64,000 bases of DNA from Macrosoma leucophasiata (Eukaryota; Arthropoda; Insecta; Lepidoptera; Hedylidae), in assembly GCA_036365455.1 (NCBI GenBank), contig JAWQUS010000004.1, positions 3,107,501 through 3,171,500 on the forward strand. The letters run 5' to 3'. This document shows positions 12,010-22,969 of this stretch, piece after piece; the stretch's first letter is position 1, and every line of letters begins with the position of its first letter. The notes beneath the pieces are model-generated. The model did no database searches and had not been told where the DNA came from. It saw only the letters and a list, made by a program, of their open reading frames with translations. The position numbers were made by a program, and so were the translations under genes.

Positions 12010-12290
12010 GAAGCTCGTTTAACTGTGTGATGGGTGACCGCTAGTTGCAAATTAAAATGCGCGTTTCCGTGCTTCGGAGGGCATGTTACGCCGTCGATCC
12101 CGGTTGCTATCGATAGATAGCAGTCGTTAAACCTTATCGGAGGCCTTATGGGCGGTTTGAAAACATCCGACAGCGGGTTGGCTACTAACCCCGTATCTCC
12201 ACCAACCCGCATTGGAGCAGCGTGGTGGAGTAAGCTCCAGGCCCCAAAAAGGGGAGAGACTCGTGCTCAGTAGTGGGACGTATTTTCTAC
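12010..12290 (+). mobile_element. tRNA-headed SINE, family B, head-truncated
   Basis: Starts at TGTGATGGGTGACCGCTAG and runs through CGGAGGCCTTATGGGCGGTT to CTCAGTAGTGGGACGTATTT. The head part seen at 2.8 and 52.7 kb is missing. Confidence 0.7.
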
Positions 12291-12369
12291 TAACCGGACA
12301 TTATTAACCGGTGACAGGTAATTTTGTTTATTAATTCATGTCAATTTTAATAGTTGTAACACACGTCCG

Positions 12370-13110
12370 GATTCGGTACGGCGGACCACTTAAGTTAAGT
12401 GTTGTGCAGGCACTACTGAGAAGAACTCCACAACCCAACAAACTCAGCGTGTTGCTCTTTTGTCAGAACCATTGATTTAATACAAATATTATAATAGAAT
12501 AAAAATAGAATAAAGATAATAATAATTATAATAAGTGGGCAGAGCAGCTTGTGGCGAGCTGTTGGTGAGTAGCGACACCACCCCCTACCATCATCTCGAG
12601 AGAACTGGGTTCCGCCTCGACCGCCACACAGAGGTACGGCCGGACAGAGCATCAGGTCTCTCACCTCTGACTTGCCTTCATTGGCCGGTCAGAGTGGGGC
12701 GCTAGAGGTATGGCATTTGCAGAAATTTAGATAATAGGCTGTTGTCAAAATTTCTGAAAGAGTCATACCCTCGGGGGTGGAAGTGTCTAAAGGCATAATA
12801 TATCCATATAAGGCATATATCCGAGCTCGAGATTACTCGCTCGTGATGGTGAAACCGGTCCCACACCTCTCGACACCCCCAAACTCTCTCGCCAGTGTTG
12901 CCCCCCGTCGACCATCGGGTTGGCTGTTTGGGGGCCCACCAAAAAGAAGCGAGTCACCACCTGCCTAAAGTAGGATTTAATAATAATGTCAGCTGTTGAA
13001 TATAGGCAGGTGCCGGATCTCACCCCATAGGCCCAGCCAGCTAATCCCCCCAGTTCACCCACATAGCCCAAAGTTTGGCAAGTCATTTTTCATTACAATA
13101 CGTAGTCTCA
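12370..13110. repeat. GC-richer unidentified repeat-like stretch
   Basis: Base composition is clearly higher in GC than the neighbours, with runs such as AGGTACGGCCGGACAGAGCA and CCGTCGACCATCGGGTTGGC. No long frame, cysteine or domain pattern is convincing. It could be untranslated sequence of a LINE. 13111-13628 shows nothing further. Confidence 0.35.
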
Positions 13111-13628
13111 TATATTCTGCGGGGTCTGTCTGAGTCTGTATTACCTATTGATGCAGCCAGAGAGAGGTCCCGCCGAATATAACCCAATACAAAGTAGATC
13201 AAAATTCTCGAAAGGGCCTCTACGTGTTTGACCCCCAATGTCCCCGCGCAAGCCTGACAAAGGTCCGGGGTTCAAATTGGACCCCGTGCTGACGACAGAC
13301 ATAATTATAATAATGTCATGACATATAAATGTCCGTGGCATATAAATATTACCACATACACACATACGCAAATACCCATCAACATGAATTATATAATTAT
13401 AGAAAATAACACCCGCAAATCATAGCAGACCCCACAATCACCACCCGTTCACGAGTATGACACATGTGGCAGCCATTGCTCATTTCCCTTCAAAATGGTC
13501 GAGGCTCTTTTGTGGGCTTTGTGTCGGGAATACCTAATAGAAGCGGAAAAAAAAACTTCGGTGCAAAAATGAAATTGTAGATACTTACCACAAGAATCAA
13601 GGGCAATTTTTATTTTATGGCTTTATAT

Positions 13629-13820
13629 TACACGACACGGTATTCAGGGTCCGGCAGAAAGGGTGGGCGTGGCCTCGCGCCGGGTTACCGCTTATTACAC
13701 TATCCGGTCGCTGTACAAATACACGGGCCGCTCCGGTCGCCCTAATTAGGGCCCTAACTCCCGAAATGTTATTACACTACCCTGACCCTTGCTGTCGTAC
13801 CCTGAATACCGTGCCGTGTA
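13629..13820. mobile_element. 192-bp TIR element (MITE)
   Basis: Outer ends are inverted copies: TACACGACACGGTATTCAGG at left and, on the other strand, TACACGGCACGGTATTCAGG at right. The similarity extends inward for about 40 bases. The interior is GC-rich with no coding frame. No clear target duplication was seen. Confidence 0.75.
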
Positions 13821-13928
13821 GCAAGTCCTTACTCTGAATTTCATAATCTTTATCAGGTCTCGTACAATATAGGGTTCCGTTTTCCAAGTATCTTATAAAT
13901 TGATCGACCATTCTTCTAAACGCATATA

Positions 13929-14037
13929 CATTTTGACCTTTGGATTTTATGTCGATGTCTATAGGCTGCAGTCATCACTAACATGTAAACATACATGTGA
14001 AATGTATGCTTGTTTGCCACCTTTAATACATAAAAAT
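13929..14037 (+). mobile_element. Metulj-like SINE, 3' fragment
   Basis: Only the last third: CATTTTGACC, TCTATAGGCTGCAGTCATC and a tail ending TACATAAAAAT. Confidence 0.65.
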
Positions 14038-14108
14038 AAGCTCCCTAGATCAAAGAGTCTCTGAGGTAGACTGCGGAAAGACGGAAGCAGAAACCTAAGA
14101 ATTAGAGA

Positions 14109-14360
14109 TTTTTTTATGTATTGGAAGTGGCAAACGAGCATGCAGTTCGCATTGGTGTTACGTGATGACTGCAGCCTATAGACACAAACACAAAGACCAA
14201 GGTCAAAATGCACATCCATTACCACTACTGAGGCCGTGGGCTTACATTACCACCTGACCGGAACACGATAGTGCTGAACACTACCATTTAGCGGCAAGTA
14301 TATTAGGTAATGCGGTGGTGCCTACGCCCTCGAGCTCCGTCACTGGAGCTCTACCACCAG
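14109..14360 (-). mobile_element. Metulj-like SINE with internal deletion
   Basis: Reverse copy missing the block between the ACTCCTGAGGCC-like and ACATTACCACCTGACC parts; otherwise complete to CTCTACCACCAG. Confidence 0.7.
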
Positions 14361-14636
14361 TTAAATAAACTAACCGCTCTCATAACATAAAAAATAGAAC
14401 TCGAACCAAACTTTAAACCGCACTGTCGGTTAAAAATAACCAAAGATCACGCTTGCCACACCAATTACATTCATTGTAGTCGCCGCTGCACATCAAAGGG
14501 GCCGAACCGAACGATTCGTCGTGCGTATTTACTAATGATACAACATACTCATCCGACCAACTATAATTGACCTTTCCAATCCAGGGACCTATCCAAGCAA
14601 GTGGATATTTTTAAGAGTCTGCTGTTTTTTTTTGTT

Positions 14637-15454
14637 TTTGACGTGACAACGTCTTAAATTAGGTTGCGGCTCGGAGTCACTCATGAAAAAGAGTAACGCC
14701 CGGTAACGTAACGATGAGTCACCGAACGAGAGAGAGGCCTGCCGGACCGGCGAATGCCTTTCTACCGAGAAAAAGACGTTGTCACGTAAAATCTTCGCCC
14801 GAAAAAACCGACTTTACAGGCAACCAGTTTTTCTCAGTATTTGCGGTTTAAATTAAGTGCATATTTATTAAAATCGAATGGCGTAAATAAATAATCGTTT
14901 TTTTGAAACTTTTTTATAAGTACCGAAAATTAATAAATTTATCAATTATATGTAAGTATTATTTTATTACAACATAGCCAAGTCTAAGTCTAGCAATGAA
15001 AGAAAGAAAGGGAATTCGAATTACAGGACAAAGTCCACGATTCCCACACAACACCTTGTACACTACTATATCAAAAGATAGAGAAAAATAAGTAGAAGCA
15101 TGGAAATAAACTCAAAAAAATAATTATATTCGTTGTTTACTTGTCGGAAATGTTTATAGGTACTTAGAATGTAATATTGTATGATAACAATATGTGGCCA
15201 TATTGCTACAATGACATTCCTGTTTTTGAAAAATATTTACGTTTTATTGAAGGTATAAAAAAACTGGTTGCCTGTAAAATCGGTTTTACGGGCGAAGATT
15301 TTACGTGACAACGTCTTTTTCTCGGTAGAAAGGCATTCGCCGGTCCGGCAGGCCTCTCTCTCGTTCGGTGACTCATCGTTACGTTACCGGGCGTTACACT
15401 TTTTCATGAGTGACTCCGAGCCGCAACCTAATTTAAGACGTTGTCACGTCAAAA
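14637..15454. mobile_element. Fold-back structure with about 195-bp near-identical inverted arms
   Basis: The left arm (14637-14830) and right arm (15258-15454) are nearly exact reverse complements, separated by about 427 bp of AT-rich sequence. Each arm contains a roughly 150-bp unit that starts and ends with ACGTGACAACGTCTT in inverted order. Each arm therefore looks like one small TIR element plus shared flank (CTTCGCCCG...CAGGCAACCAGTTTTT). A right-arm frame at 15268-15501 is a by-product. Confidence 0.85.
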
Positions 15455-15626
15455 CAACAATGAGAGAAGAATACTACGAGGTGCGGGCCCAAGCTCCATG
15501 ATACATTTTGGAACGTCTCCTTTAGATCTTGCAGATCCTCAAACATTTTCTCTAATTCGTAATTTCACCACGTTAAAGACTATTTACCGCTAGTATCATT
15601 ACTTTCGAGTTTTTTTTATGAATTTT

Positions 15627-15835
15627 ATGTCATCGCTATTACGCATAGAGCCAGTGTAAAGTAAAACGATATTTCGTATTCGTAATAAGCAGCGTAATAG
15701 TCAGAGTCAGTCAGTCAATTTATTTATTTATTTCAAATTTATGCCACCAACTTTATTTAATATAACTCAAAAATACACAAAGAAAATGAAATAGATTAAG
15801 AGCACCACACGCCAATTTCAAGGTTCCCGCCAAAA
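15627..15835 (+). repeat. MASLLRILPV repeat family, copy 2 (internally deleted)
   Basis: Starts TCATCGCTATTACGCATAGA, jumps across the middle, and resumes at TGCCACCAACTTTATTTAAT with the conserved end CACACGCCAATTTCAAGGTT. 15836-16132 holds nothing recognisable. Confidence 0.65.
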
Positions 15836-16137
15836 ACTGTACTTTCGAGATATAAAATTTAAAATATTTTTGATCTGTACAAAATGTACAGACTCCTATT
15901 CCTGAGAGATCTTTCTCAACTGGTCGGACCAGATAAGTCAAATAGACAAAGATAAGCCGACTAATTATGTAATTAAAATATGTTAGTCGATTTTTAAGGA
16001 TGTAGTTTTTTTCTACGAATGTGTAATTTATTTTTATTTCACTAGCAAAGTTATCGTGAGAGTAGGTATAATGAAGTTTTGATTTCCAACTTGAATAGGA
16101 TAGTTTAATTCAAATCAATAACTCTTGGGACGCCTGG

Positions 16138-16941
16138 GGTGCGACCGCCTATCGACATTGCTATTGTCGATGATATTGCTGTAAAATTTTCATGTCGATT
16201 TTTACTTTAACTATGTATGTATCTTCACGCCAGGTCCCTAACGGGGTAGGCAGAGAGTGTAGAGCGCCAGATATCCCGGTCCTGACAAACCTCTCGTGCC
16301 TCGTCTACCTTCATCATTCTCTTCATACATGCACGCCGATTCCTAAGACTTTTGACCCCACCATCAGATAGAACTCGTCCTATTTGGTCATTGTAGGTCA
16401 GGGTAGGTCTTCCTGGGCCTCGTCAACCATCCACATTCGCATTGTATATCTGGTTAGTCATTCGCTCATTCGACATTCTTTCTTTATACCCGAACCATCG
16501 GAGCATGCCTTTTTTCATTTTTACACCGATACTATCATTCACACAAAGCCTCTTTCTTACATCTTCATTACGAACGCGATCGGTGAGTGATACACCGCAG
16601 ATCTTGCGCAAATATCTCATCTCGACCGCGTTTAACTTACTCGTACTTTCATGCTCTTTCCTGCATACCCAGCTCTCGCTTCCATATAAAAGCGTTGGAG
16701 TAAGTACAGCATTATGTACAGTCGAGCCCGCTGGCTGAGATGTTTCGATTCTAGCAGCTTACCCAACGCTCCATTCACGCAATTCTCTACTTTATTAACT
16801 AAACAATAATAATCAAAATAATCTACCATTATCGCTTGTTGCTCGCTTGTTATCTCTACTGCTTTTAAAGGAGCTACAAATCGACATGAACATTTGACAG
16901 CAATGACAACGACAATAGCAATGTCGATAGGCAGTCGCACC
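16138..16941. mobile_element. 804-bp TIR element flanked by CCTGG
   Basis: The ends GGTGCGACCGCCTATCGACA (left) and GGTGCGACTGCCTATCGACA (right, other strand) are inverted, and similarity continues inward for about 65 bases. A direct CCTGG flanks both sides (16133-16137 and 16942-16946), fitting a 5-bp target duplication. Inside lies a LINE fragment on the minus strand (16205-16740). The open minus frame at 16632-16940 spans the right TIR and is unlikely to be a host gene. Confidence 0.75.
16205..16740 (-). pseudogene. LINE reverse-transcriptase C-terminal fragment
   Basis: Minus-strand frames read MRYLRKICGVSLTDRVRNED, then KMKKGMLRWFGYKERMSNER and later MMKVDEARERCQDRDIW. This is the classic CGV..RDRIRNE...LRWFGH.ERM pattern of the region downstream of the reverse transcriptase in an insect LINE clade. 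The polyprotein is broken by stops. Pieces of the same 3' end occur at 18.3, 24.7 and 62.9 kb. Confidence 0.75.
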
Positions 16942-16949
16942 CCTGGTGT

Positions 16950-17250
16950 TGTGAGTGGTCGGGCTTTTCGGGCGTCGAACTAGGGGATGTCCGTCGCCCG
17001 AATGGCTGGCCGGCGTGCAGGTGTTCCGCACGCCACTAGTGTTGGTTGGAGCCGTAAGGCTCCGAGGGCTCGGCAACGAACAGCCACCGATGTGGTCGTG
17101 GATGTGTTCCCGTGACCCCGCCACTGATGGCGGACGAGTCGGAACACCCAGGGGTTTTTAATAGGTAGATGGATGTCATTTTCCGGTCCCACATAACCCA
17201 CCCCTCTCCCCAAGGGTAGGTATGCGCAACGCATTTTCCCAAGGTAAAAA
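16950..17250 (+). repeat. GC-rich LINE-tail-like repeat, copy 1
   Basis: Shares CACCCAGGGGTTTTTA, GGTAGATGGATRTC, CCCACATAACCCACCCCTCT and AAGGGTRRGTATGCGYAACG with 43190-43490. This looks like the 3' untranslated end of a LINE, or a SINE derived from one. No coding content. Confidence 0.55.
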
Positions 17251-17259
17251 AACAATGGT

Positions 17260-18284
17260 TCAACTATGGTATAAATACGAAATGTAACTGAACTGTGTGT
17301 TAGTGCTAATAAATAATAAAAAACATGAGAAAAATTAACAACTAAAGATCAGAGTTATGTAGACATATGGACCCGAAAGTCTAACTAAACAAATAAGATG
17401 TACAAAAAGACCCTAATAAGCAAAGCCGCTTCCTCACTCCAAAGTCTTTGAAAAAAACTTCCCCATCACAAAAAAAAACTGTGAATTACAAAAACAAGCG
17501 ACAATAGCATACAAACCAAACGCGAATAACAATTTACCGGTCGGCATGCATGATTAACATTAGCAATTTATACGAGTTATGCTCGCTATACCCATAAATG
17601 GACCGTTGAATACGTTTGGTTCCTTACAATGCACCTTTGAGTTTCTACAATTTGTAATTGAACGGGCTAGAACTGGATTCGTTCTATTATTAATTTGTTT
17701 TCTTGAAAAAAAAAGGAATTATCATCTTTTATGCTTACTTTCACATTGCTCGTCTTTAAATGTGTAATGACGATTTTGTCGTTCATCTTGCTAATTTCGT
17801 CATTAAGCATGTCTGTTTTCGCATCCTCGTTTGTATAATGAAAGCGAATGATGATTATGTTGTTGAGAAATTCATTGGTACCAGTTAATACTTTTGGTTT
17901 TTCGTAATTTTCGTAAATATTGACCATGTTTATGAAAATTAGAGAAAGATGTGTGAATATCGTAAAGATATTTTGGGTTATATCTATAAATACATAATTT
18001 GAGCAGGCTATGATTAAGCTAATGAGAAGTGGTTTATTATAACTTAAATAAAATATGCTATGTAATCTCTTCTTCAGTGTTGGGTATATATCCAGTAAAT
18101 TTAATTTAAAATATAATAAAATAAAATTACTACTTATCTTTATAAAATTCAGCGCATCAGGGATCAGTAATTCAATTTTGACAACTAGTTGTGTATGTTC
18201 AAAAAGATGTGTGTACCTTACCTTACGACTGAGACTTAGAATTAATATAAGAACAATAAAATAATAGATAATAGAATAACTGAC
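17260..18284. other. No gene seen
   Basis: AT-rich, apparently low-copy sequence. A minus-strand frame of 86 codons at 17667-17927 has no recognisable domain and no splice or promoter support, so I do not call it. Confidence 0.5.
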
Positions 18285-18435
18285 CTACCATGAACAAATA
18301 GGTCGAGTTCTCTCTGATGGTGCGGTTAATAATCTTAGGAATCGGCGTGTATGAAGAAAATGATGAAGGTAGACGAGGCACGAGAGGTTTGTCAGGACCG
18401 GGATATTTGGCGCTCTACACTCTTTGCCTACCCAA
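18285..18435 (+). pseudogene. LINE C-terminal fragment
   Basis: Plus-strand copy of the 3' part of the LINE seen at 16.2-16.7 kb: GATGAAGGTAGACGAGGCAC and GACCGGGATATTTGGCGCTC are shared. About 150 bp only. Confidence 0.7.
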
Positions 18436-18641
18436 TACCATACATAATAAAATAAAATAAATACAGTCAATTCAACGTTCTATACGATCTTGTCAGTTTA
18501 TCGAGTGCGTTAGACTATAGGATACTCTCGAATAAAGATTCCATTTATAGGTTCAGCTAAATAAAATTAACACAGTCTCCATGATAAATATGCTGTCTAT
18601 TGTATCAGCTTACAAACACCTTCTGGTTTTTTCCACATTTA

Positions 18642-18785
18642 GCCTGGGTTGCACCACATCATCTGTTAAACTTAAAGTAATTGTTACATTGCACATCCTT
18701 CTCTAACTTAAGGAAATCTGTTTAAGTTAGAGCAGGATGTGAAATGTTACAATAACCTTAACAAAAGTCGTGGTGCAACCCAGGC
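18642..18785. mobile_element. 144-bp palindromic MITE (GCCTGGGTTGCACCA), TTA target site
   Basis: Nearly palindromic: GCCTGGGTTGCACCAC at left and its reverse complement at right, with inner halves around CTCTAACTTAAGGAAATCTG also complementary. TTA lies directly on both sides (18639-18641, 18786-18788), consistent with a 3-bp target duplication as in PIF/Harbinger elements. An interrupted copy is at 34070-34381. Confidence 0.8.
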
Positions 18786-18863
18786 TTACTGTTATACTCG
18801 TATTCATTAGAGTTTGTCCTATTTTTCTGGAGTATCTAACATCAATCTCTTCCTCGTTTCAAT

Positions 18864-19157
18864 TACTGGTGGTAGAGTTCCAGTGACGGAGCTCGCGGGC
18901 GTAGGCACCACCGCATTACCTAATATACTTGCCGCTAAATGGTAGTCTTCAGCACTATCGTTTTCCGGTCAGGTGGTAATGTACGGCCCTGTAATTTCAG
19001 GCACAGAGGCCATAACACCTTAGGCCTCAGGAGTGGCAGCGCATCTGCATTTTGACCTCTGGTCATTGTGTGGGTATCTATAGGCTGCAGTCATCACTTA
19101 ACATCAATGTGAACTGCATGCTTGTTTGCCACTTTTAATACATAAAAAAAAAAAAAA
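18864..19157 (+). mobile_element. Metulj-like SINE, full length
   Basis: Head ACTGGTGGTAGAGTTCCAGT, tail TACATAAAAAAAAAAAAAA. 19158-19780 after it shows no gene. Confidence 0.8.
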
Positions 19158-19781
19158 ATCACTTTACAATTTCTATCTGACTCTATTTAATGAGTCAGTT
19201 TGTTCTAATCCTTAATTAAGTATTATAATCTATAACTAATAAATGATTTGTTACAAAAATGTTTGTTCAATAATTATAAATCAAAACATGAAGCCCAACC
19301 CTAATGAAGCGTCATAACCGACGATGCAATCCAAGATTTTCTCTTCGTTACGAAAAAAAATACCAAGTAGGTACCTGATACTAGGAACGTGAGTAATTAT
19401 ATCGACTTTGCATAAATGATCATCGATAATTAGCAGTAGTTGTCGATAAAAATAACTGAACGTCACAATTAGTTCTAGCTGACGTGTGCTTATATTTTTT
19501 TGGGTGGATACAATTTAGTGATGGGTTAACCTAATCGTGCTGAAGAGTGATTAAGGCTTAGGTACTTTAATGAGTGGTCCTGTTAAGCCACAGTTAATAG
19601 TGATGTAGGATTTCTTTAGACTTCTTTGTTTTGATACATGTTGGATAGGTAGTAAATAATCCTTTACAAACGCAACAAAACAATTAGCAGAATAATGTTT
19701 AAAGCAAACATGACTGGGGGAGAATATAATTTAGCTACTTTGAACTTTTATTTCTATTGTCATGTTTTTTCTTTTAATATA

Positions 19782-20135
19782 ATGGCATCGCTGTTGCGCA
19801 TATTGCCAGTGTCAAGTAAAACGATATTTCGTATTCATCATAAGCAGCGTAAAAGTAAGAGTCAGTCGGTCAATTATCAGTCAGTCAGTCAGAGTCACAG
19901 TCAGTAATTCGAGTAGAGCGATGGCTACTGTACCAGAACATTTATAATGAAGTTTTGGGGGCTACCTGAAAAGCCGTGTTTTCGCACTCTTATTATATTT
20001 CACTATACACGGGCACAGTAATAAAACTATATCATACAAAATGCCATCAATTTTATTAAATATAACTCCAGAATACACCAAGAAAATGAAATAAAATGAG
20101 AGCACTACACGCCTCTTTCAAGGTTCCTGCCAAAA
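19782..20135 (+). repeat. MASLLRILPV repeat family, copy 3 (most complete)
   Basis: About 354 bp from ATGGCATCGCTGTTGCGCAT to CTCTTTCAAGGTTCCTGCC. The AGTCAGTC tract is at about 19855-19905. The short frame MASLLRILPVSSKTIFRI is intact, then becomes low-complexity from the tract. Confidence 0.75.
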
Positions 20136-20880
20136 CCCTCTTATGTGTTGGTTATTGGTCTGTCTATTATCATGTTGTATGATGCGCAACATTTATACTT
20201 ATTACATTTAATTAGATTATTTTCATAAAAATCTTCAATTTATTTTAAATTGTGGCTTTATGCTTATCGTAACTTTTTCTTAACTTATGAGTTTCAAATT
20301 GAAAGGTATCAATAGGTCAGTTCACGAGTCAGAAATATGCTTATAATGTGATTACTATGGATATTATAGACGCGAAGGGAATTGAATCATTTTATTCTCA
20401 TTCATAGTGAGGAAAATGATCCATTAGATGTGTTGCATTGGTATTGCATCAACTGAAGTACTTAGGTATATTAAATTTGGTATCGCTATCATGAGTTCTT
20501 CTATGTTTGGAAATATTGTTGTAGTTAATATCTATCTTATATCTATATATGTAGGTGTATCTGTCTTCGTCTATTTTTCATCCTCCATCCATCCAGTAAT
20601 ACGGGTGATGTAACAAAATATTTGGGACATTTCATTTTTTTATACCTTTTACTTCTAAGGTGATACGTAGTTCGTCGGGGCAGCTAGTATTAAATAAATA
20701 ATATTACCTATAAATACATAAACTATTTTTTGTCATTAGGCACCTGCAGTGTTATATTTCAAACTATAAATAGGTAAGAAATATAATTTATAGAAACTGT
20801 TCACGATAAATTAATTTTTTAACGCTACGTGTTAAAAGTTATAAATCGCTTATCCGATGCAAAATTAACAATATTATAGT
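20136..20880. other. No gene seen
   Basis: AT-rich. The stretch at 20570-20692 (ending TACGTAGTTCGTCGGGGCAG then CTAGT) is an inverted fragment related to the repeat at 39.2-39.4 kb. Confidence 0.45.
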
Positions 20881-20959
20881 AATTGTTTTTATATTATTTC
20901 GCATTAACACATGCTTGTGAAATATATTTTTTTTTAAGAAAAATGGAAAGAAAAATTTG

Positions 20960-21033
20960 ATTTCAGGCGAGACTCGAACTCGCGGCCTACTGGGAATCTA
21001 GTCCAGCCGCTCTTCCAATTGAGCTACTGAAGT
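20960..21033 (-). tRNA. tRNA-like pseudogene, copy 1
   Basis: The minus strand reads ACTTCAGTAGCTCAATTGGA at the 5' end. It has D-stem GCTC/GAGC, a T-arm GCGAG-TTCGAGT-CTCGC and an acceptor end CTGAAAT, which has one mismatch to the 5' strand. The anticodon stem is imperfect (CTGGA/CCCAG), with loop CTAGATT that would place AGA at the anticodon. More likely a tRNA-derived repeat than a working gene. Confidence 0.5.
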
Positions 21034-21266
21034 CCTGCCCGATTGGTCAAATCTTTCCTTCACATTTATTGCCTTGCTTTATGGTAGGAGTAGCGCCATC
21101 TATTACCAACTATGATAGTTAGGCAACCGATATAATAGACTTTTCAGTTTATTGAATATCGTAAAGAAGTCGCTTTTACCCTTAATAATTGTTTTTATAT
21201 TATTTCGCATTAACACATGCTTGTGAAATATATTTTATTTTAAAGAAAAATGGAAAGAAAAATTTG

Positions 21267-21340
21267 ACTTCAGGCGAGACTCGAACTCGCGGCCTACTGG
21301 GAATCTAGTCCAGCCGCTCTTCCAATTGAGCTACTGAAGT
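21267..21340 (-). tRNA. tRNA-like sequence, copy 2
   Basis: As copy 1 but with a perfect 7-bp acceptor stem (ACTTCAG/CTGAAGT). Both internal promoter boxes look good (TAGCTCAATTGG and GAGTTCGAGTC). The weak anticodon stem and multi-copy flanks argue for a mobile tRNA-derived unit. Confidence 0.5.
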
Positions 21341-21369
21341 CCTGCCTGAATACTAAAGTAAGTCAAGGG

Positions 21370-21870
21370 AGATAAGTACCTTGCACCCTGTTGGTTACCT
21401 CCACTAAATCTAAGGTCTGTGGTGATGCCTACGTCCTCGAGTATCTACTCTGGGACTCTACCATCTGTAAAATTTTAAATTAGATATAATATGGTACTTA
21501 AACAATGAATGTACCTAATTACCTAATACCTAAAGGGATAAGCTCGTGGCCGAAGCCCTAAGGGTTCGGCTCTTTATGGAAATCTTAGATTTGGTGGAGG
21601 TACTGAACAGGGTGCCAGGTAGATGTTAATTTGACGAGCTAGTGTAAATTCAAAAATCCCCTCTTGTGCGCCCCTACCATTATTTCCGTTGACTACCTAT
21701 ACTTAATTCAAAATTAAAACATGTTTTGATTTTCTTTATAGGTATTTACTTCTTTAGGTATTCATTAGGTACATTCATTGTTTGGGTACATTGTTAGGTA
21801 CATTCATATTTTACAGATGGTAGAGTCCCAGTGTAGAGACAAGTGGACGTAGGCACCACCGTATTACCCC
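21370..21870. repeat. Imperfect long inverted repeat with SINE pieces
   Basis: The left side carries CCCTGTTGGTTACCTCCACT, a SINE head fragment near 21430-21475 and CAATGAATGTACCTAATTAC. The right side carries TTGGTGGAGGTACTGAACAG, CATTAGGTACATTCATTG and the head of the SINE at 21816. The arms are of unequal length and order, suggesting stacked insertions plus an inversion. A third copy of the CTTGTTGGTTACTTCCACTA segment is near 27.38 kb. Confidence 0.55.
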
Positions 21871-22117
21871 TTACCTAATATATTTGCCGCTCAATGGTAG
21901 GGTTCAGCACTATCGTGCTCCGGTCAGGTGGTAATGTACGGCCCAGTAATTTCCGGCACAGAGGCATAACACCTTAGGCCTCAGGAGTGGTAACGCATAT
22001 GCATTTTGACCTTGGTCTTTGTGTGGGTGTCTATAGGCTGCAGTCATCACTTAACATCAATGTGAACTGCAAAAAAAAAGTGAACGGCATGCTTGTTTGC
22101 ACTTCCATTTCATAAAA
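21816..22117 (+). mobile_element. Metulj-like SINE
   Basis: Divergent head GATGGTAGAGTCCCAGTGTA, otherwise complete. A short AAAAAAAAAGTGAACGG duplication lies near the tail. A GTAGGTAGGTAG microsatellite follows at 22140-22180. Confidence 0.75.
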
Positions 22118-22184
22118 AACTTACTTAAATACATAGGCAGATAGATAGGTAGGTAAGTAGGTAGGTAGCTACGTTAGAATGTTA

Positions 22185-22967
22185 CCTATATGAACGGAAG
22201 GACAGCGGCCAAATAAGCTATGTGAAACTGTTTATCTGAATCAAGATAACGTTGTAATTATTAACACCGGGCCACGAGGTACGTTTTCAGAATTTAAAAA
22301 TTAAAAAAAATGTCCGCCATTATAAGTTACTATGGCGATTGCTACATTTGGCGAAAAAACGGTAGCGTTTAAAAATAACACTCAAAACAACGTAGTATAC
22401 GACAGAGAAGAATACACAAAAATGAATTTTATTAGCAGACAATAAAGTTGCTTTATGATTGGTACGCCACAGAATGAACAACCTTAAAATGACACACGAA
22501 AACGCTTAGAAAAAGCGCATTAACAGTCAACTTTGTATAATCTCTAACCGTAATAATCTACGAGTTGGAGCGAGAAGTATATGCTTCAAGTAATAATCGA
22601 CTAAGATAGAATGAGATAAACATATTTCACTACATTCATTACATGCGGACCGGTAGCCAATCCGGGTGCAGATATGGGCGGAGCGGCCGCAGTATGTAGA
22701 ATTCGAATTCGAACTTTAAAATTGGCCGAATGCATTGTTGGCATTGTTTGGATGTTTAAAAAAAAGATAACCAATTTTAAAAAGGGAACTGTTTTTTTTA
22801 CTATTTCAAATTGGTTGCAGGTACCTATAGATCGGAGCTTACCTATTAAACCTAATAGGTTTGTTTGAAGATCTTAGAGGATATTATTGACGGAAGAGAT
22901 AATAGGTAGGTAGGTATTACGTAACATTAATTAATCTCTAAAGTCTAGTCTAATCTCTTATGTTTTT
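22185..22967. other. No gene seen
   Basis: Possibly low-copy sequence with a few CpG-richer bases (22640-22700) but no supported exon. Confidence 0.45.
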
Positions 22968-22969
22968 AC

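Larger units (their letters stand above)
20881..21345. repeat. Tandem duplication of period 306 bp carrying tRNA-like units
   Basis: AATTGTTTTTATATTATTTC starts at 20881 and again at 21187. The first unit runs through the tRNA-like block and the following GGTAGGAGTAGCGCCATCTA segment; the second stops just after its tRNA-like block. The two are nearly identical, so the duplication is recent. Confidence 0.85.

Noticed and set aside
16632..16940. 102-codon minus-strand frame with a hydrophobic start
   Set aside because: It lies across the terminal inverted repeat and interior of a transposon and shows no family motif.
17667..17927. 86-codon minus-strand frame
   Set aside because: No domain, signal peptide, promoter or splice context; composition like the surrounding AT-rich DNA.
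20960..21340. Functional serine tRNA genes (AGA at the anticodon position)
   Set aside because: Mismatched anticodon stem, identical long flanks and several dispersed copies indicate a mobile tRNA-derived unit; kept only as tRNA-like.
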